From Comamonas sp. B21-038 (GTDB lineage Bacteria; Pseudomonadota; Gammaproteobacteria; Burkholderiales; Burkholderiaceae_C): a DNA stretch of 64,000 bases. The notes below the pieces were generated by a model. The model made no database searches. It was not told the DNA's origin and saw only the letters and a program-made list of their open reading frames with translations. Location of the stretch: positions 3,162,001 through 3,226,000 of the forward strand of contig NZ_CP092462.1 of the NCBI RefSeq assembly GCF_022387135.1. Reading direction: 5' to 3'. Below are positions 7,939 through 16,340 of the stretch, piece by piece (within the stretch, counting starts at the first letter, position 1; the number at the start of each line of letters is the position of its first letter). Position numbers and translations under genes: made by a program.

Positions 7939-9036
7939 ATGAAACGACTTCCCCTGTCGATCCTGATGGCGGCCTTTTTTGGCTGGCTGCTGTGGTCGGT
8001 ATCGCTGCGCCAGGCGGCGCTGTTCCTGGTCGGTATCGGCCTGGGTGCCATCCTGGCCGGCCAGCGCTTTGGCTTTACCACCGGCTGGCGCATGCTGGTC
8101 GAGGACAAGGACCCGCGCGGCGTGTTTGGCCAGTTGCTGCTGCTGGCACTGGCCGCCGCCATGGCCATGCCGCTGCTGGGCCACTACCCTGAGCTGACGG
8201 CTGCGCTGGGCCCACCGAGCATCAGCCTGCTGGTGGGGGCCTTTGTGTTTGGCCTGTGCATGCAGATTGCCGATGGCTGCGGCAGCGGCACCTTGTACAA
8301 GGCGGGCATGGGCATCCCGATGAACACGGCCATCCTGCCGATGTTTGCCATCGGCAGCTTTTTGGGATCGCTGCACCTGGGCTGGTGGCTGGACCTGGGC
8401 CGCATGCCGGCCGTGGGCCTGGTCAGCACCTGGGGCTGGTTGCCTGCGCTGCTTGCCACCTTGGCAGCGCTGGCCGTCATCGGGTTTGCGGTCCAGGCCT
8501 ATTGCGCCAGGGCCCATGCGGCGCAGCAGCGCAGCATGCCCGGCCTGTGGCAGCGCAAATGGGTGATGGGCGCGATCGGCCTGGCCATCTTCGCGACCCT
8601 GAACCTAGTGATTGCCGGCCAGCCATGGGGCGTCGTCTATGGCTTTGGCCTCTGGGCCGCCAAGGTCGCCAATGGCACCGGCATCGTGGACCTGGCAGGC
8701 AACTGGTTCTGGAGCCAGCCGGGCAATGCCCAGCGTCTGCACGAGACCGTGCTGCTGGACATCACCAGCATCACCAACATCGGCATTCTGGCCGGTGCGC
8801 TGTGGATGGCTGCCGGCAAGCCCGCCGCTGCCAAGGCGCTGACCGGCACGCAGTGGCTGGTGGCCCTGGCCGCCGGGCTGGTGCTGGGCTATAGCTCGCG
8901 CCTGGCCTTTGGCTGCAATGTCGGCGCGATGCTCTCGGGCATCAGCACCGGCAGCATCCATGGCTGGATCTGGGTGCCACTGGCCTTTGCCGGCACGATC
9001 TTCGGGCTGCGCATTCGCCGCCATTTTGGTTTTTAA
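7939..9036 (+). CDS. YeeE/YedE (TsuA-type) sulfur-compound permease
   Basis: A 365-residue inner-membrane protein with about nine hydrophobic segments. Two conserved cysteine motifs of the YeeE/YedE family are present: DGCGSGTLYKAG (about residue 115) and FGCNVGAMLSGISTGSIHGW near the C-terminus. In characterised members such as TsuA these cysteines relay thiosulfate through the membrane. A GTG three codons earlier (7930) is also in frame; the ATG at 7939 begins the normal MKRL hydrophobic start. The pairing with a periplasmic rhodanese upstream and a 54-residue membrane peptide downstream fits uptake of thiosulfate or a related sulfur species; the actual substrate is inferred. Confidence 0.88.
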   Translation: MKRLPLSILMAAFFGWLLWSVSLRQAALFLVGIGLGAILAGQRFGFTTGWRMLVEDKDPRGVFGQLLLLALAAAMAMPLLGHYPELTAALGPPSISLLVGAFVFGLCMQIADGCGSGTLYKAGMGIPMNTAILPMFAIGSFLGSLHLGWWLDLGRMPAVGLVSTWGWLPALLATLAALAVIGFAVQAYCARAHAAQQRSMPGLWQRKWVMGAIGLAIFATLNLVIAGQPWGVVYGFGLWAAKVANGTGIVDLAGNWFWSQPGNAQRLHETVLLDITSITNIGILAGALWMAAGKPAAAKALTGTQWLVALAAGLVLGYSSRLAFGCNVGAMLSGISTGSIHGWIWVPLAFAGTIFGLRIRRHFGF

Positions 9037-9051
9037 GCACAGGAGCCGTAT

Positions 9052-9216
9052 ATGAACACCACCGTTTTGCGCAGCACGTTCTGGGTGCTGCTGGTCGCCT
9101 TCATCGCCTGGGATTATGTCCACAGCCAGCCCGTTGACCTGCGCTACGAGGCCCCGTTGATCGCTGCGGGCTCGGGCCAGCACGCCAGCGGCGGCCACTG
9201 CTCGATGCCCGACTGA
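9052..9216 (+). CDS. 54-residue membrane peptide downstream of YeeE permease
   Basis: A small open frame with a good ribosome site (AGGAG nine bases upstream) 15 bases after the permease stop. The 54-residue product starts MNTTVLRSTFWVLLVAF, giving one transmembrane helix at about 8-21, followed by a polar tail ending GGHCSMPD with one cysteine and two histidines near the C-terminus. It has no homology I recognise. Its tight coupling to the permease suggests an accessory subunit or a peptide that regulates or anchors the transporter. The Cys/His tail might touch a sulfur substrate or a metal; that is speculation. Confidence 0.65.
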   Translation: MNTTVLRSTFWVLLVAFIAWDYVHSQPVDLRYEAPLIAAGSGQHASGGHCSMPD

Positions 9217-9318
9217 GTGCGCCCGGGGCGCGTCATGGCTTTGTCATGAAAAATTCACGATAGCGGCCAAAAATACCGGGTTTGGCGAGGGGCAACCGCC
9301 CGTCCCCGGAGTGCTATC

Positions 9319-10362
9319 TTGAACGAACCCCTGCCGCGGGAGCCCGACCCGCTCCCGCTGGTCTCCCCCCACGACAACAGCGGCCTGATCTGGGGCTATG
9401 CCTTCGACGGCCATGGTCCCGCCACCGCGCTGAATGCCGAGCAAGCGCAGGCCTGGCTGGCCGCGCCGCCCAACAGCACGGCCTTTATCTGGCTGCATTT
9501 CAACCTCTCCCATGCCCACTGCCTGCGCTGGCTGCAGCAGTATGCGGCGCTCGATGAGCAGTACTTCGAGGCGCTGCGCGATGGCCTGGCCTCGACCCGT
9601 ATCGAGCGCATGGATGATGCGCTGCTCGCCGTCATCAACGACATCGATTTCGACTTCCAGTTCGAGTCCAGCGACATCCACACGATGTGGATCCAGGCCT
9701 CGCCCCAATGGGTGATATCGGCGCGCGCCCACCCGCTGCGCTCGGTCGATGCGCTGCGCCAGCAGATTCGCCAGGGTGACACGCCCGGCTCCAGCCCGCA
9801 GCTGCTGGAGCGCCTGCTGCGCGCCCAGGCCGATGTGCTGGTGCGCATCGTGCGCGATGTGACCCACCGCGTTGACCAGATCGAGGACACCATGCTGGGC
9901 GGGCGCACGCGCATGCAGCCGCGCCAGCTGGGCGCGCTGCGCCGCCTGCTGGTGCGCTTGAAGCGCCTGCTGGCGCCTGAGCCTTCGGCCATGTTCCGCC
10001 TGCTGCAGACGCCGCCGCAGTGGATGCTGGATGAAGACCTGCATGCGCTGCGTGCGGCCAGCGAGGAGTTTTCCGTCTTCCTGCGCGATATGCAGTCGCT
10101 CGAAGAGCGCATCAAGCTGTTGCAGGAAGAGATTGCCGCCGGCATCAACGAAGACACCAACCGCTCGCTCTACACCTTGACGATGATCACCGTGCTGGCC
10201 CTGCCGGTGAACATGATGGCCGGCCTGTTTGGCATGAATGTGGGCGGCATTCCGCTCAGCCAGGATCCGTTGGGCTTCTGGCTGCTGGTCGGGGTGATCG
10301 TGCTGTTCTCGTTGATCGCGGCCTGGTGGCTGCGCAGCAAGCGCCGCCACCCGCCGGCCTGA
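9319..10362 (+). CDS. CorA-family divalent-cation transporter (ZntB type)
   Basis: A 347-residue CorA-superfamily protein with a large cytoplasmic N-terminal domain, a long helical stalk (about 160-285) and two C-terminal membrane helices. The signature GMN tripeptide lies in LFGMNVGGIP near residue 305, at the end of the first transmembrane helix. The NVGGIP extension after GMN and the lack of a long acidic loop are characteristic of ZntB-like zinc transporters rather than Mg2+ CorA; the ion is inferred. The start is a TTG at 9319, since no in-frame ATG lies nearby before conserved sequence. It sits alone, 102 bases after the 54-residue membrane peptide gene. Confidence 0.88.
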   Translation: MNEPLPREPDPLPLVSPHDNSGLIWGYAFDGHGPATALNAEQAQAWLAAPPNSTAFIWLHFNLSHAHCLRWLQQYAALDEQYFEALRDGLASTRIERMDDALLAVINDIDFDFQFESSDIHTMWIQASPQWVISARAHPLRSVDALRQQIRQGDTPGSSPQLLERLLRAQADVLVRIVRDVTHRVDQIEDTMLGGRTRMQPRQLGALRRLLVRLKRLLAPEPSAMFRLLQTPPQWMLDEDLHALRAASEEFSVFLRDMQSLEERIKLLQEEIAAGINEDTNRSLYTLTMITVLALPVNMMAGLFGMNVGGIPLSQDPLGFWLLVGVIVLFSLIAAWWLRSKRRHPPA

Positions 10363-10390
10363 GACCGTGTTGCGCGTCTGCAAAAAGACA

Positions 10391-10592
10391 TTGAAAACCC
10401 ATAACTGATTATTTTTTTGTAAAATGGAGGGCTTGGGTGTCGTCACATAGGGTGTAGCGGCAGGTTGTGAGCGAAGGTCGGGCCGCCTCGCTGGAACATT
10501 GTTGCCTGCACACTTTTGCCTGCGGCCGCTGCCACCCACGTGCACGCCCCGCCGCCTGCAAACGCTTGCATGCTTCGCATCGGAGCACCTTC
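10391..10592 (+). promoter_or_regulatory. AT-rich promoter and long structured leader of the antiporter gene
   Basis: The leader follows a markedly AT-rich stretch (10391-10425, with TTGAAA and a TAAAAT -10-like hexamer, spacing too long for a standard pair). It then has several possible helices: TCACA 10443-10447 with TGTGA 10466-10470; a bulged hairpin AGCG-a-AGG 10470-10477 with CCT-CGCT 10486-10492 around an 8-base loop; and a long-range pair AGCGGC 10456-10461 with GCCGCT near 10528-10533. These helices are partly exclusive, as in a switching leader. The downstream gene is a putative cation antiporter, so an ion-responsive riboswitch is conceivable, but I cannot match it to a named class. 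Confidence 0.4.
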
Positions 10593-11840
10593 ATGTTTGC
10601 GATCGAGCACCTGGCCGCTGGCATCTTTGCCATCGCGCTGGCCCATACCTTTCTTGCCAAACAATTCGAGCGCCTGTCGCACCGCTACCCGCGCCACGCG
10701 GGTGTCTTCCATCTGCTGGGCGAGGTCGAGATCGTCTTCGGCTTCTGGGCCATGGTGCTGATCGGTGTCATGGCCTTTGCCAGCGGGCCATCCCAGGCCA
10801 TTGACTACGCCGAGTCGCGCAATTACACCGAACCCCTGTTCGTCTTTGTCGTCATGGTGATGGCGGCGTCCCGCCCCATCGTGACGACGGTGCAGCGCAG
10901 CTTGGCCGCACTGGCCAGCGCCACGCCGCTGCCCACCGCCCTGAGCCTGGCCTGGCTGGGCCTGGCCGCCGTGCCGCTGATGGGCTCGCTGATCACCGAG
11001 CCGGCCGCGATGACCATTGCCGCACTGACCCTGGCCCCGCTGGTCTTTACCCCGCGCATGCCCACCCGCCTCAAGTACCTGGCGCTGGGCGTGCTCTTCG
11101 TCAACATCTCGATTGGCGGCACGCTCACCTCTTATGCCGCCCCGCCGGTGCTGATGGTGGCGGCCACCTGGGGCTGGGACAGCGCCTTCATGCTGAGCCA
11201 GTTTGGCTGGAAAGCGGTGATTGCGGTGCTGGTCAACGCCAGTATTGCTGCCTGGTGCATGCGCGCCCATCTGGCAGCAGCACCGCCCAGCGACGATGCG
11301 CAGCCGGCCATGCCGCTGGGTGTGGTGGCCGTGCATGCGGCCCTGCTGGCGGCGGTGGTCGTGCTGGCCCACCACCCGGTGCTGTTCCTGGGCGTGTTTC
11401 TGCTGTTTCTGGGCTACACCCATGCCTATGTCAAATACCAAAGCCCGCTGATCCTCAAGGAGGCACTGCTGGTGGGCTTTTTCCTGGCCGGCCTGGTGGT
11501 GCTGGGCGGCCTGCAAAGCTGGTGGCTGCAGCCGCTGGTGGCCAGCATGGCACCGCTGGTGCTGTTCTTTGGGGCGCTGGGCCTGACCGCCATCACCGAC
11601 AACGCGGCACTGACCTACCTGGGCTCGCAGATCGAAGGCATGAGCGACGCGGCCAAGTACATGCTGATGGCCGGTGCCGTCGCCGGTGGTGGCCTGACGG
11701 TGATTGCCAATGCCCCCAACCCCGCTGGTGTGGCCTTGCTCAAGCACGGCTTCAGCAACGCCACCATCAGCATTGGCGGCCTGTTGCTGGGCGCCTTGCT
11801 GCCCACGGCCATTGCAGCCCTGGCTTTTCTCTGCCTGTAA
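10593..11840 (+). CDS. Putative Na+/H+ antiporter (Na_H_antiport_2-like)
   Basis: A 415-residue integral membrane protein with about 11-12 hydrophobic segments and no signal peptide. It resembles the small putative Na+/H+ antiporter family once called DUF1504. Conserved polar membrane motifs include GSLITEPAAMTIAAL, NISIGGTLTSYAAPP, LTAITDNAALTYLGS and VIANAPNPAGV; Asp, Asn and Glu inside helices are typical of ion exchangers. The ATG at 10593 is preferred over upstream in-frame starts that lie in the leader and lack membrane character. It converges with the DedA-rhodanese gene 19 bases away. Transport activity is inferred from family resemblance only. Confidence 0.75.
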   Translation: MFAIEHLAAGIFAIALAHTFLAKQFERLSHRYPRHAGVFHLLGEVEIVFGFWAMVLIGVMAFASGPSQAIDYAESRNYTEPLFVFVVMVMAASRPIVTTVQRSLAALASATPLPTALSLAWLGLAAVPLMGSLITEPAAMTIAALTLAPLVFTPRMPTRLKYLALGVLFVNISIGGTLTSYAAPPVLMVAATWGWDSAFMLSQFGWKAVIAVLVNASIAAWCMRAHLAAAPPSDDAQPAMPLGVVAVHAALLAAVVVLAHHPVLFLGVFLLFLGYTHAYVKYQSPLILKEALLVGFFLAGLVVLGGLQSWWLQPLVASMAPLVLFFGALGLTAITDNAALTYLGSQIEGMSDAAKYMLMAGAVAGGGLTVIANAPNPAGVALLKHGFSNATISIGGLLLGALLPTAIAALAFLCL

Positions 11841-11859
11841 AACCCGGCCTTGAAAGCTG

Positions 11860-12801
11860 TCACGCAGATGCGGCGCTGCTGCCCTGCACCTGGTAGCCCG
11901 CATCGACCCAGGCATCGATACCACCCAGCAGCGGCCGCACCCGCTGGATGCCGGCACGTCGCAGCAACTGGGCCATGCGGGCAGCCGATACCTCATTGGG
12001 GCAGGCGCAGTAGATGATCACCGAGGCCTCGGGGTCGATGGCCGGCAGCCGCGCGCCCTTGTCATGCGGGTCATAGGAATGCGCGCCGGGGATGTGCGAT
12101 GCCTCGAACGCCGTGCCGGCACGCACATCGAGGATGACGGGCAGATCATCGCCACCGAGCATGTCATTGAGCTCATCGACGGTGAGCCGCTCCATGCGCA
12201 GCGAGCGGATCACCTGGCGGCGGCTCCACCAGCGGCGCGCAATGAAGATGGCAAACCCGAGGCCCAGCAGCAGCAAACCCCACTGGCCCAGCTGCGCGAG
12301 CACGGCCAACAGGTCCTCGACCGTGGAGCTGAACAGCCCCCCCAGCAGCACTGCCGAGCCCACCCAGAGCAAGGCGCCCAGGCCATCGAACAGCACAAAG
12401 CGGCTCGGCGTAGTGCCCACGGCACCGGCCAGCGCGCTGGCAATCGACGCAAAGCCGGGCACAAACTTGGCGATCAGCAGCGACTTGGCGCCCCAGCGGC
12501 CGTAGAGCGATTCGGTGTTCTGCACGCAGGAATCGGGCGATAGCGAAATCTTGCAGACCCGCGCCAGCACCCGCCTGCCGTAGCGCCGCCCCATCGCATA
12601 CCAGACGCCATCTGCGATCAACGCCGCCAACACCGCCACCGCGATCAGCAGCAACTGCTGCGGCAGCGAACCGCCGTGAATGGCACCGGTGACCATCAGC
12701 ACCGGATATGCGGGAATGGGCGCGCCCAACTGCTCGATCAGCACATTGAGAAAGACGATGCCAACACCGTATTCGCGCACCAGGGCAACAATGAAATCCA
12801 T
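11860..12801 (-). CDS. DedA-family membrane protein fused to a rhodanese domain
   Basis: A 313-residue two-domain protein. Residues 1-200 form a DedA/VTT (SNARE-associated) membrane domain with about five hydrophobic segments and motifs EQLGAPIPAYPVLM near residue 20 and KFVPGFASIASALAG near 115, which in DedA proteins carry the residues for lipid-carrier flipping. After a basic linker (about 203-215) comes a cytoplasmic rhodanese domain (about 222-310) with VILDVRAGTAFEASHIPGA and the active loop YCACPNE (Cys265). DedA proteins recycle undecaprenyl phosphate or transport lipids; the purpose of a covalently attached sulfurtransferase is not known to me. ATG at 12801 is chosen because upstream sequence is not membrane-like. 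Confidence 0.85.
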   Translation of the reverse strand: MDFIVALVREYGVGIVFLNVLIEQLGAPIPAYPVLMVTGAIHGGSLPQQLLLIAVAVLAALIADGVWYAMGRRYGRRVLARVCKISLSPDSCVQNTESLYGRWGAKSLLIAKFVPGFASIASALAGAVGTTPSRFVLFDGLGALLWVGSAVLLGGLFSSTVEDLLAVLAQLGQWGLLLLGLGFAIFIARRWWSRRQVIRSLRMERLTVDELNDMLGGDDLPVILDVRAGTAFEASHIPGAHSYDPHDKGARLPAIDPEASVIIYCACPNEVSAARMAQLLRRAGIQRVRPLLGGIDAWVDAGYQVQGSSAASA

Positions 12802-12940
12802 GAACGCAGGCCGTTTCCACGCTGCCTTGGCAGCACCAGTTGCTAATCTGCAAATGGTAGGCCATGGCACCGCCACTGCCTAGCCCGCAAATGGGCAATA
12901 CAGTGTTGCAGCACGGGAACGACACGCATGGCAAAGGCAT

Positions 12941-12964
12941 AAAAAAGGCACCCCGCAGGGTGCC
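12941..12964 (-). terminator. Intrinsic terminator of the tct operon
   Basis: GGCACCC (12947-12953) pairs with GGGTGCC (12958-12964) around a CGCA loop; the minus strand continues into six T's (12941-12946). It lies just beyond the tctA stop and would end the tctCBA transcript. Confidence 0.8.
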
Positions 12965-12992
12965 AAGAGAAGGACCGGTGATGTGCCGATGA

Positions 12993-14507
12993 TCACGCCG
13001 CCGCGGCTTGCAGCGCCTTGCGGTTGCCGACCCACTTGAGGACGCGGGGCACAATCAGCACCGCCAGCACGATGATGATCAAGGTCAGTGACATCGGGCG
13101 CTGCAGGAAGATGGTCCAGCTGCCCTCGCCAATGGCGACCGCGTTGCGCATCTGGGCCTCGGCCAGCGGGCCCAGGATCATGCCCACCACCACAGGGGCA
13201 GTGGGGAAGTCAAAGCGCCGCATCACCACGCCCAGCACGCCAATGCCCAGCAGCAGGAACAGATCGAAGGTGCTCTGGCGCATGCCATAGGCGCCGACGG
13301 TGGCGAAAATCAGGATGCCGGCATAGAGCTGCGGCTTGGGGATCTTCAGCAGCTTGACCCACATGCCGACCATCGGCAGGTTCAGCACCAGCAGCATGAC
13401 ATTGCCGATGTAGAGCGAGGCAATCAGCGCCCACACCAGCGCTGCCGAGCTGGTGAACAGCTGGGGGCCGGGGTTGATGCCGTAGTTCTGGAACGCACCC
13501 AGCAGCACCGCCGTGGTGTTGCTGGTGGGAATGCCCAGGGTCAGCAGCGGGATCAGCGCCGCCGTCACCGTCGCATTGTTGGCCGCTTCCGGGCCGGCCA
13601 CGCCTTCGATGGCGCCCGAGGTGCCGAACTCGGCCTTGTCATCGCCCTTGGCCAGTTTCTTCTCGGCCGCATAGCTCAGAAAGGTCGGGATCTCGGTGCC
13701 GCCCGCAGGGATACAGCCAAACGGCGTGCCGATGATGGTGCCACGGATCCAGGCGGGTACCGAGCGCTTCCAGTCGCGGCGCGTCATGTGCACGCGGCCC
13801 ATTTTGTTTTGCGTATCGCGGGTCTTGGCTTCGTAGAGCGCAAAATACAACACCTCGGCCACCGCAAACAGGCCCACGGCGACCAGCACGATGTCGATGC
13901 CATCGAGCAGCTCGGGCTTGCCCATCGTGTATCGCGCGGCGCCGGTGATCTGGTCCATGCCGATGCAACCCACGGCCAGGCCCAGGAACAAGGCGGTCAA
14001 TCCGCGCAGGCTGCTCTTGCCCAGCACAGCACTGACGGTGGTAAAGGCCAGCACCATCAGCATGAAGTACTCGGGCGGGCCCAGGCGCACGGCAAACTCG
14101 GCCACGGTCGGTGCAAACAAGGTCACCACCACGGTGGCAATCGTGCCGGCCACAAAGGAGCCGATGGCCGAGGTCGCCAGCGCCGCACCAGCACGCCCGC
14201 TCTTGGCCATCTTGTTGCCCTCCATCGCCGTCACCATGCTCGCCGTCTCACCGGGGGTGTTGAGCAGGATCGAGGTGGTCGAGCCGCCATACATGGCGCC
14301 GTAGTAGATGCCGGCAAAGAAGATCATCGAGGCAGTCACCTCGACCTTGGCCGTGATCGGCAGCAGCATCGCCACCGCCACCGCAGGGCCGATGCCGGGC
14401 AGCACACCCACCGCCGTGCCCAACGCGCAGCCCACCAGGGCCCAGAGCAGGTTCACCGGCGTTGCCGCCGTCATGAAGCCTTGGATCAGTGCATTGAAAA
14501 TATCCAT
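12993..14507 (-). CDS. tctA: Tripartite tricarboxylate transporter, large permease subunit TctA
   Basis: A 504-residue inner-membrane protein with about 11-12 hydrophobic segments, the main channel of a TTT-type secondary transporter that moves citrate or other carboxylates with a cation gradient. The family signature [19 protein letters not shown] lies near residues 30-50, with [13 protein letters not shown] and the second repeat motif [26 protein letters not shown]. Its start codon overlaps the tctB stop by one base (TGATG), so translation is coupled. An intrinsic terminator follows. Confidence 0.95.
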   Translation of the reverse strand: MDIFNALIQGFMTAATPVNLLWALVGCALGTAVGVLPGIGPAVAVAMLLPITAKVEVTASMIFFAGIYYGAMYGGSTTSILLNTPGETASMVTAMEGNKMAKSGRAGAALATSAIGSFVAGTIATVVVTLFAPTVAEFAVRLGPPEYFMLMVLAFTTVSAVLGKSSLRGLTALFLGLAVGCIGMDQITGAARYTMGKPELLDGIDIVLVAVGLFAVAEVLYFALYEAKTRDTQNKMGRVHMTRRDWKRSVPAWIRGTIIGTPFGCIPAGGTEIPTFLSYAAEKKLAKGDDKAEFGTSGAIEGVAGPEAANNATVTAALIPLLTLGIPTSNTTAVLLGAFQNYGINPGPQLFTSSAALVWALIASLYIGNVMLLVLNLPMVGMWVKLLKIPKPQLYAGILIFATVGAYGMRQSTFDLFLLLGIGVLGVVMRRFDFPTAPVVVGMILGPLAEAQMRNAVAIGEGSWTIFLQRPMSLTLIIIVLAVLIVPRVLKWVGNRKALQAAAA

Positions 14508-15091
14508 CACAGCCACCCTGTCTCGGTCAGTCCGGGCAGGTTGATTGCCAGGAATTGGGTAAAGGCCCAGAACACGGGCGCAGAAATCAGCAGACCCGTC
14601 ACCAGGTCCTTGCCCATGGTCTTGAACGAGCCCGCCTGCGTTTGGCCGGTTGCGCGGCGCAGCCCTTGCGTGGCCAGCACATAGCACAGGCTGCAGCTGA
14701 GGATGAAGCCCAACGTAGTGATCAGCGCCGCGCTGCTGATCAGCCCTGCGCAGACCCAGGTGAGCGCGCCCCAGTCACCATGCTGGGCGCCATCGGGGGC
14801 ATCGAGGTGGTGGAAGCCGCCGGTCAGCGCCTCCCAGCACAGCCAGATGCCGCACAGGCCCAGCACGCTGGCAGACAGCCAGGGCAGAAAATCAGGCCCC
14901 ACGCCGCTGTAGCCCGCTTGCGAGGGGATGTGCAATGCCCCCCAGGACAGCAGGCCGGCAATCACCAGGACCGCTATGCCGACCAGCAGCTGCGAGGTGG
15001 TGCGCGGCGTGTGCGCATGCTCGAAAGCCTCCGGCGCAGGCGCGGCGGCGCCGTTGGCGCCGGGCCCCGAAGAATCTGCGGTGTTGCTCAT
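14507..15091 (-). CDS. tctB: Tripartite tricarboxylate transporter, small subunit TctB
   Basis: A 194-residue four-helix membrane protein, the poorly conserved small subunit of the TTT transporter that assists TctA. The N-terminal 45 residues are polar and Ala/Gly/Pro-rich; four hydrophobic helices follow (about 47-67, 80-100, 125-150 and 165-190). The ATG at 15091 is chosen because the frame upstream is Arg-rich and not membrane-like. Position between tctC and tctA, and the stop/start overlap with tctA, support the call. Confidence 0.88.
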   Translation of the reverse strand: MSNTADSSGPGANGAAAPAPEAFEHAHTPRTTSQLLVGIAVLVIAGLLSWGALHIPSQAGYSGVGPDFLPWLSASVLGLCGIWLCWEALTGGFHHLDAPDGAQHGDWGALTWVCAGLISSAALITTLGFILSCSLCYVLATQGLRRATGQTQAGSFKTMGKDLVTGLLISAPVFWAFTQFLAINLPGLTETGWL

Positions 15092-15208
15092 ATCGAAACT
15101 CCTGAAAAGATGACGGCGCCGCCCCCGCGCCACCGATCAGGCGGCAACGGCCCAGCCGGGCACCGGGCCAGGCCGGTGCCTCAGACAGATGGCAAAGGGG
15201 AGCGCAAT

Positions 15209-15246
15209 GCGCAGCGCATGGCCGCCAGCGGCCATGCCGGCTGCGC
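15209..15246. repeat. Composite hairpin between tctC and tctB
   Basis: Two nested perfect stems: GCGCAGC (15209-15215) with GCTGCGC (15240-15246), enclosing ATGGCCG and CGGCCAT. It directly abuts the tctC stop codon on the minus strand, with no following T-run. Such hairpins commonly protect the abundant mRNA of a binding-protein gene from 3' exonucleases and reduce expression of downstream permease genes. Confidence 0.65.
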
Positions 15247-16206
15247 TTAGACCATGCCAGCGCGGGTCATGGTGTCCTTGAGATTGGCGAACTCGGCGGT
15301 GACGAACTGGCTGAAGGCATCACCGGCGAGCCATGCCGAGGTCCAGTCGTTCTTCTTCATCGACTCGGCCCAGCTGGCGCTCTTGGTGGCTTTTTCCAGC
15401 ATCGCAATCAGCTGCGCGCGCTGGTCAGCCGAGATGCCGGGCGCCCCATAGACGCCGCGCCAGTTGCCGATTTCCACATCAATGCCCTGCTCCTTGAGCG
15501 TGGGCACGGTCGAGCCTTCCAGGCGCTGGGCCGAGGTGACGGCGATCGGGCGCATCTTGCCGGTGGCGATGTACTCGGCAAACTCGCTGAAGCCGCTGCC
15601 GCCAACGGTGACATTGCCACCCAGCACGGCAGCAATCGCCTCACCGCCGCCCCGGAAGGCGACATAGTTGATCTTGGCCGGGTCCACACCCACGGCACGG
15701 GCAATCATCGCCGCAGCAATGTGCTCGGTCGAGCCGCGCGAGCCGCCGCCCCACTTGATCGAGCCAGGGTCCTTCTTGAGCTGGGCGACCACTTCGGCCA
15801 TGCTCTTGTAGGGCGAGTTGGCGGGCAGCACGAAGACGTTGTATTCGCTGGTCAGGCGCGCCAGCGGCGTGGCCTGGTTCAGGTCCACCGGTGGCTTGCC
15901 GGTGATGATGCCGCCCAGCATGACGGCGCCCATGACCATCATCGCGTTCGGATCGCCCTTGCTGCCATTGACGAACTGCGCCAGGCCGATGGCGCCTGCG
16001 GCGCCGCCCTTGTTGTCATAGGTCACGGTGCCAGCGACGCCGGCATCCTGCAACGCCTTGCCCAGCGCACGGCCGGTCGTGTCCCAGCCGCCACCGGGGT
16101 TGGCGGGCAGCAGCATCTTGACATTGGTGGCAGCAAAGGCCTGCATCGGCAGGCTGCCGGCAGCGGCCAGCGCAAGCATGGATTTGAGGAATGCATCACG
16201 GCGCAT
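15247..16206 (-). CDS. tctC: Tripartite tricarboxylate transporter substrate-binding protein TctC (Bug family)
   Basis: A 319-residue periplasmic binding protein that captures a carboxylate and delivers it to TctAB. The signal peptide spans residues 1-25 (AFA-A cleavage). Bug-family features are the early VKMLLPANPGGGWDTTGRAL loop, NKGGAAGAIGL near residue 65, and PKWGGGSRGSTEH-type sequence at about 150 that forms the ligand pocket. The unusual PANPGGGWD in place of the common PYPPGGPTD is typical of the TctC subgroup that is paired with TctDE. It is the first gene of the operon, divergent from tctD, 134 bases away. Confidence 0.93.
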   Translation of the reverse strand: MRRDAFLKSMLALAAAGSLPMQAFAATNVKMLLPANPGGGWDTTGRALGKALQDAGVAGTVTYDNKGGAAGAIGLAQFVNGSKGDPNAMMVMGAVMLGGIITGKPPVDLNQATPLARLTSEYNVFVLPANSPYKSMAEVVAQLKKDPGSIKWGGGSRGSTEHIAAAMIARAVGVDPAKINYVAFRGGGEAIAAVLGGNVTVGGSGFSEFAEYIATGKMRPIAVTSAQRLEGSTVPTLKEQGIDVEIGNWRGVYGAPGISADQRAQLIAMLEKATKSASWAESMKKNDWTSAWLAGDAFSQFVTAEFANLKDTMTRAGMV

Positions 16207-16248
16207 GGTTGTCTCCTGATCGTGTTGTTAGTGCCTGAATCATCGCGG

Positions 16249-16293
16249 CCCTAGCTGTCAAATGGCTGTCAGCCAGGCGGTCCAGAGCTAGGG
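16249..16293. promoter_or_regulatory. Candidate TctD operator in the tctC-tctD divergent promoter
   Basis: Two identical heptamers GCTGTCA start 11 bases apart (16254-16260 and 16265-16271), the geometry of an OmpR/PhoB-family dimer site. They lie inside an 8-bp perfect inverted repeat, CCCTAGCT (16249-16256) with AGCTAGGG (16286-16293). The element sits between the divergent tctC and tctD starts, where a TctD site is expected. Confidence 0.6.
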
Positions 16294-16340
16294 AAAACAC
16301 CGAGTCTGGAGGCACCGAGGAATTGGTGCACACTCCCGCC

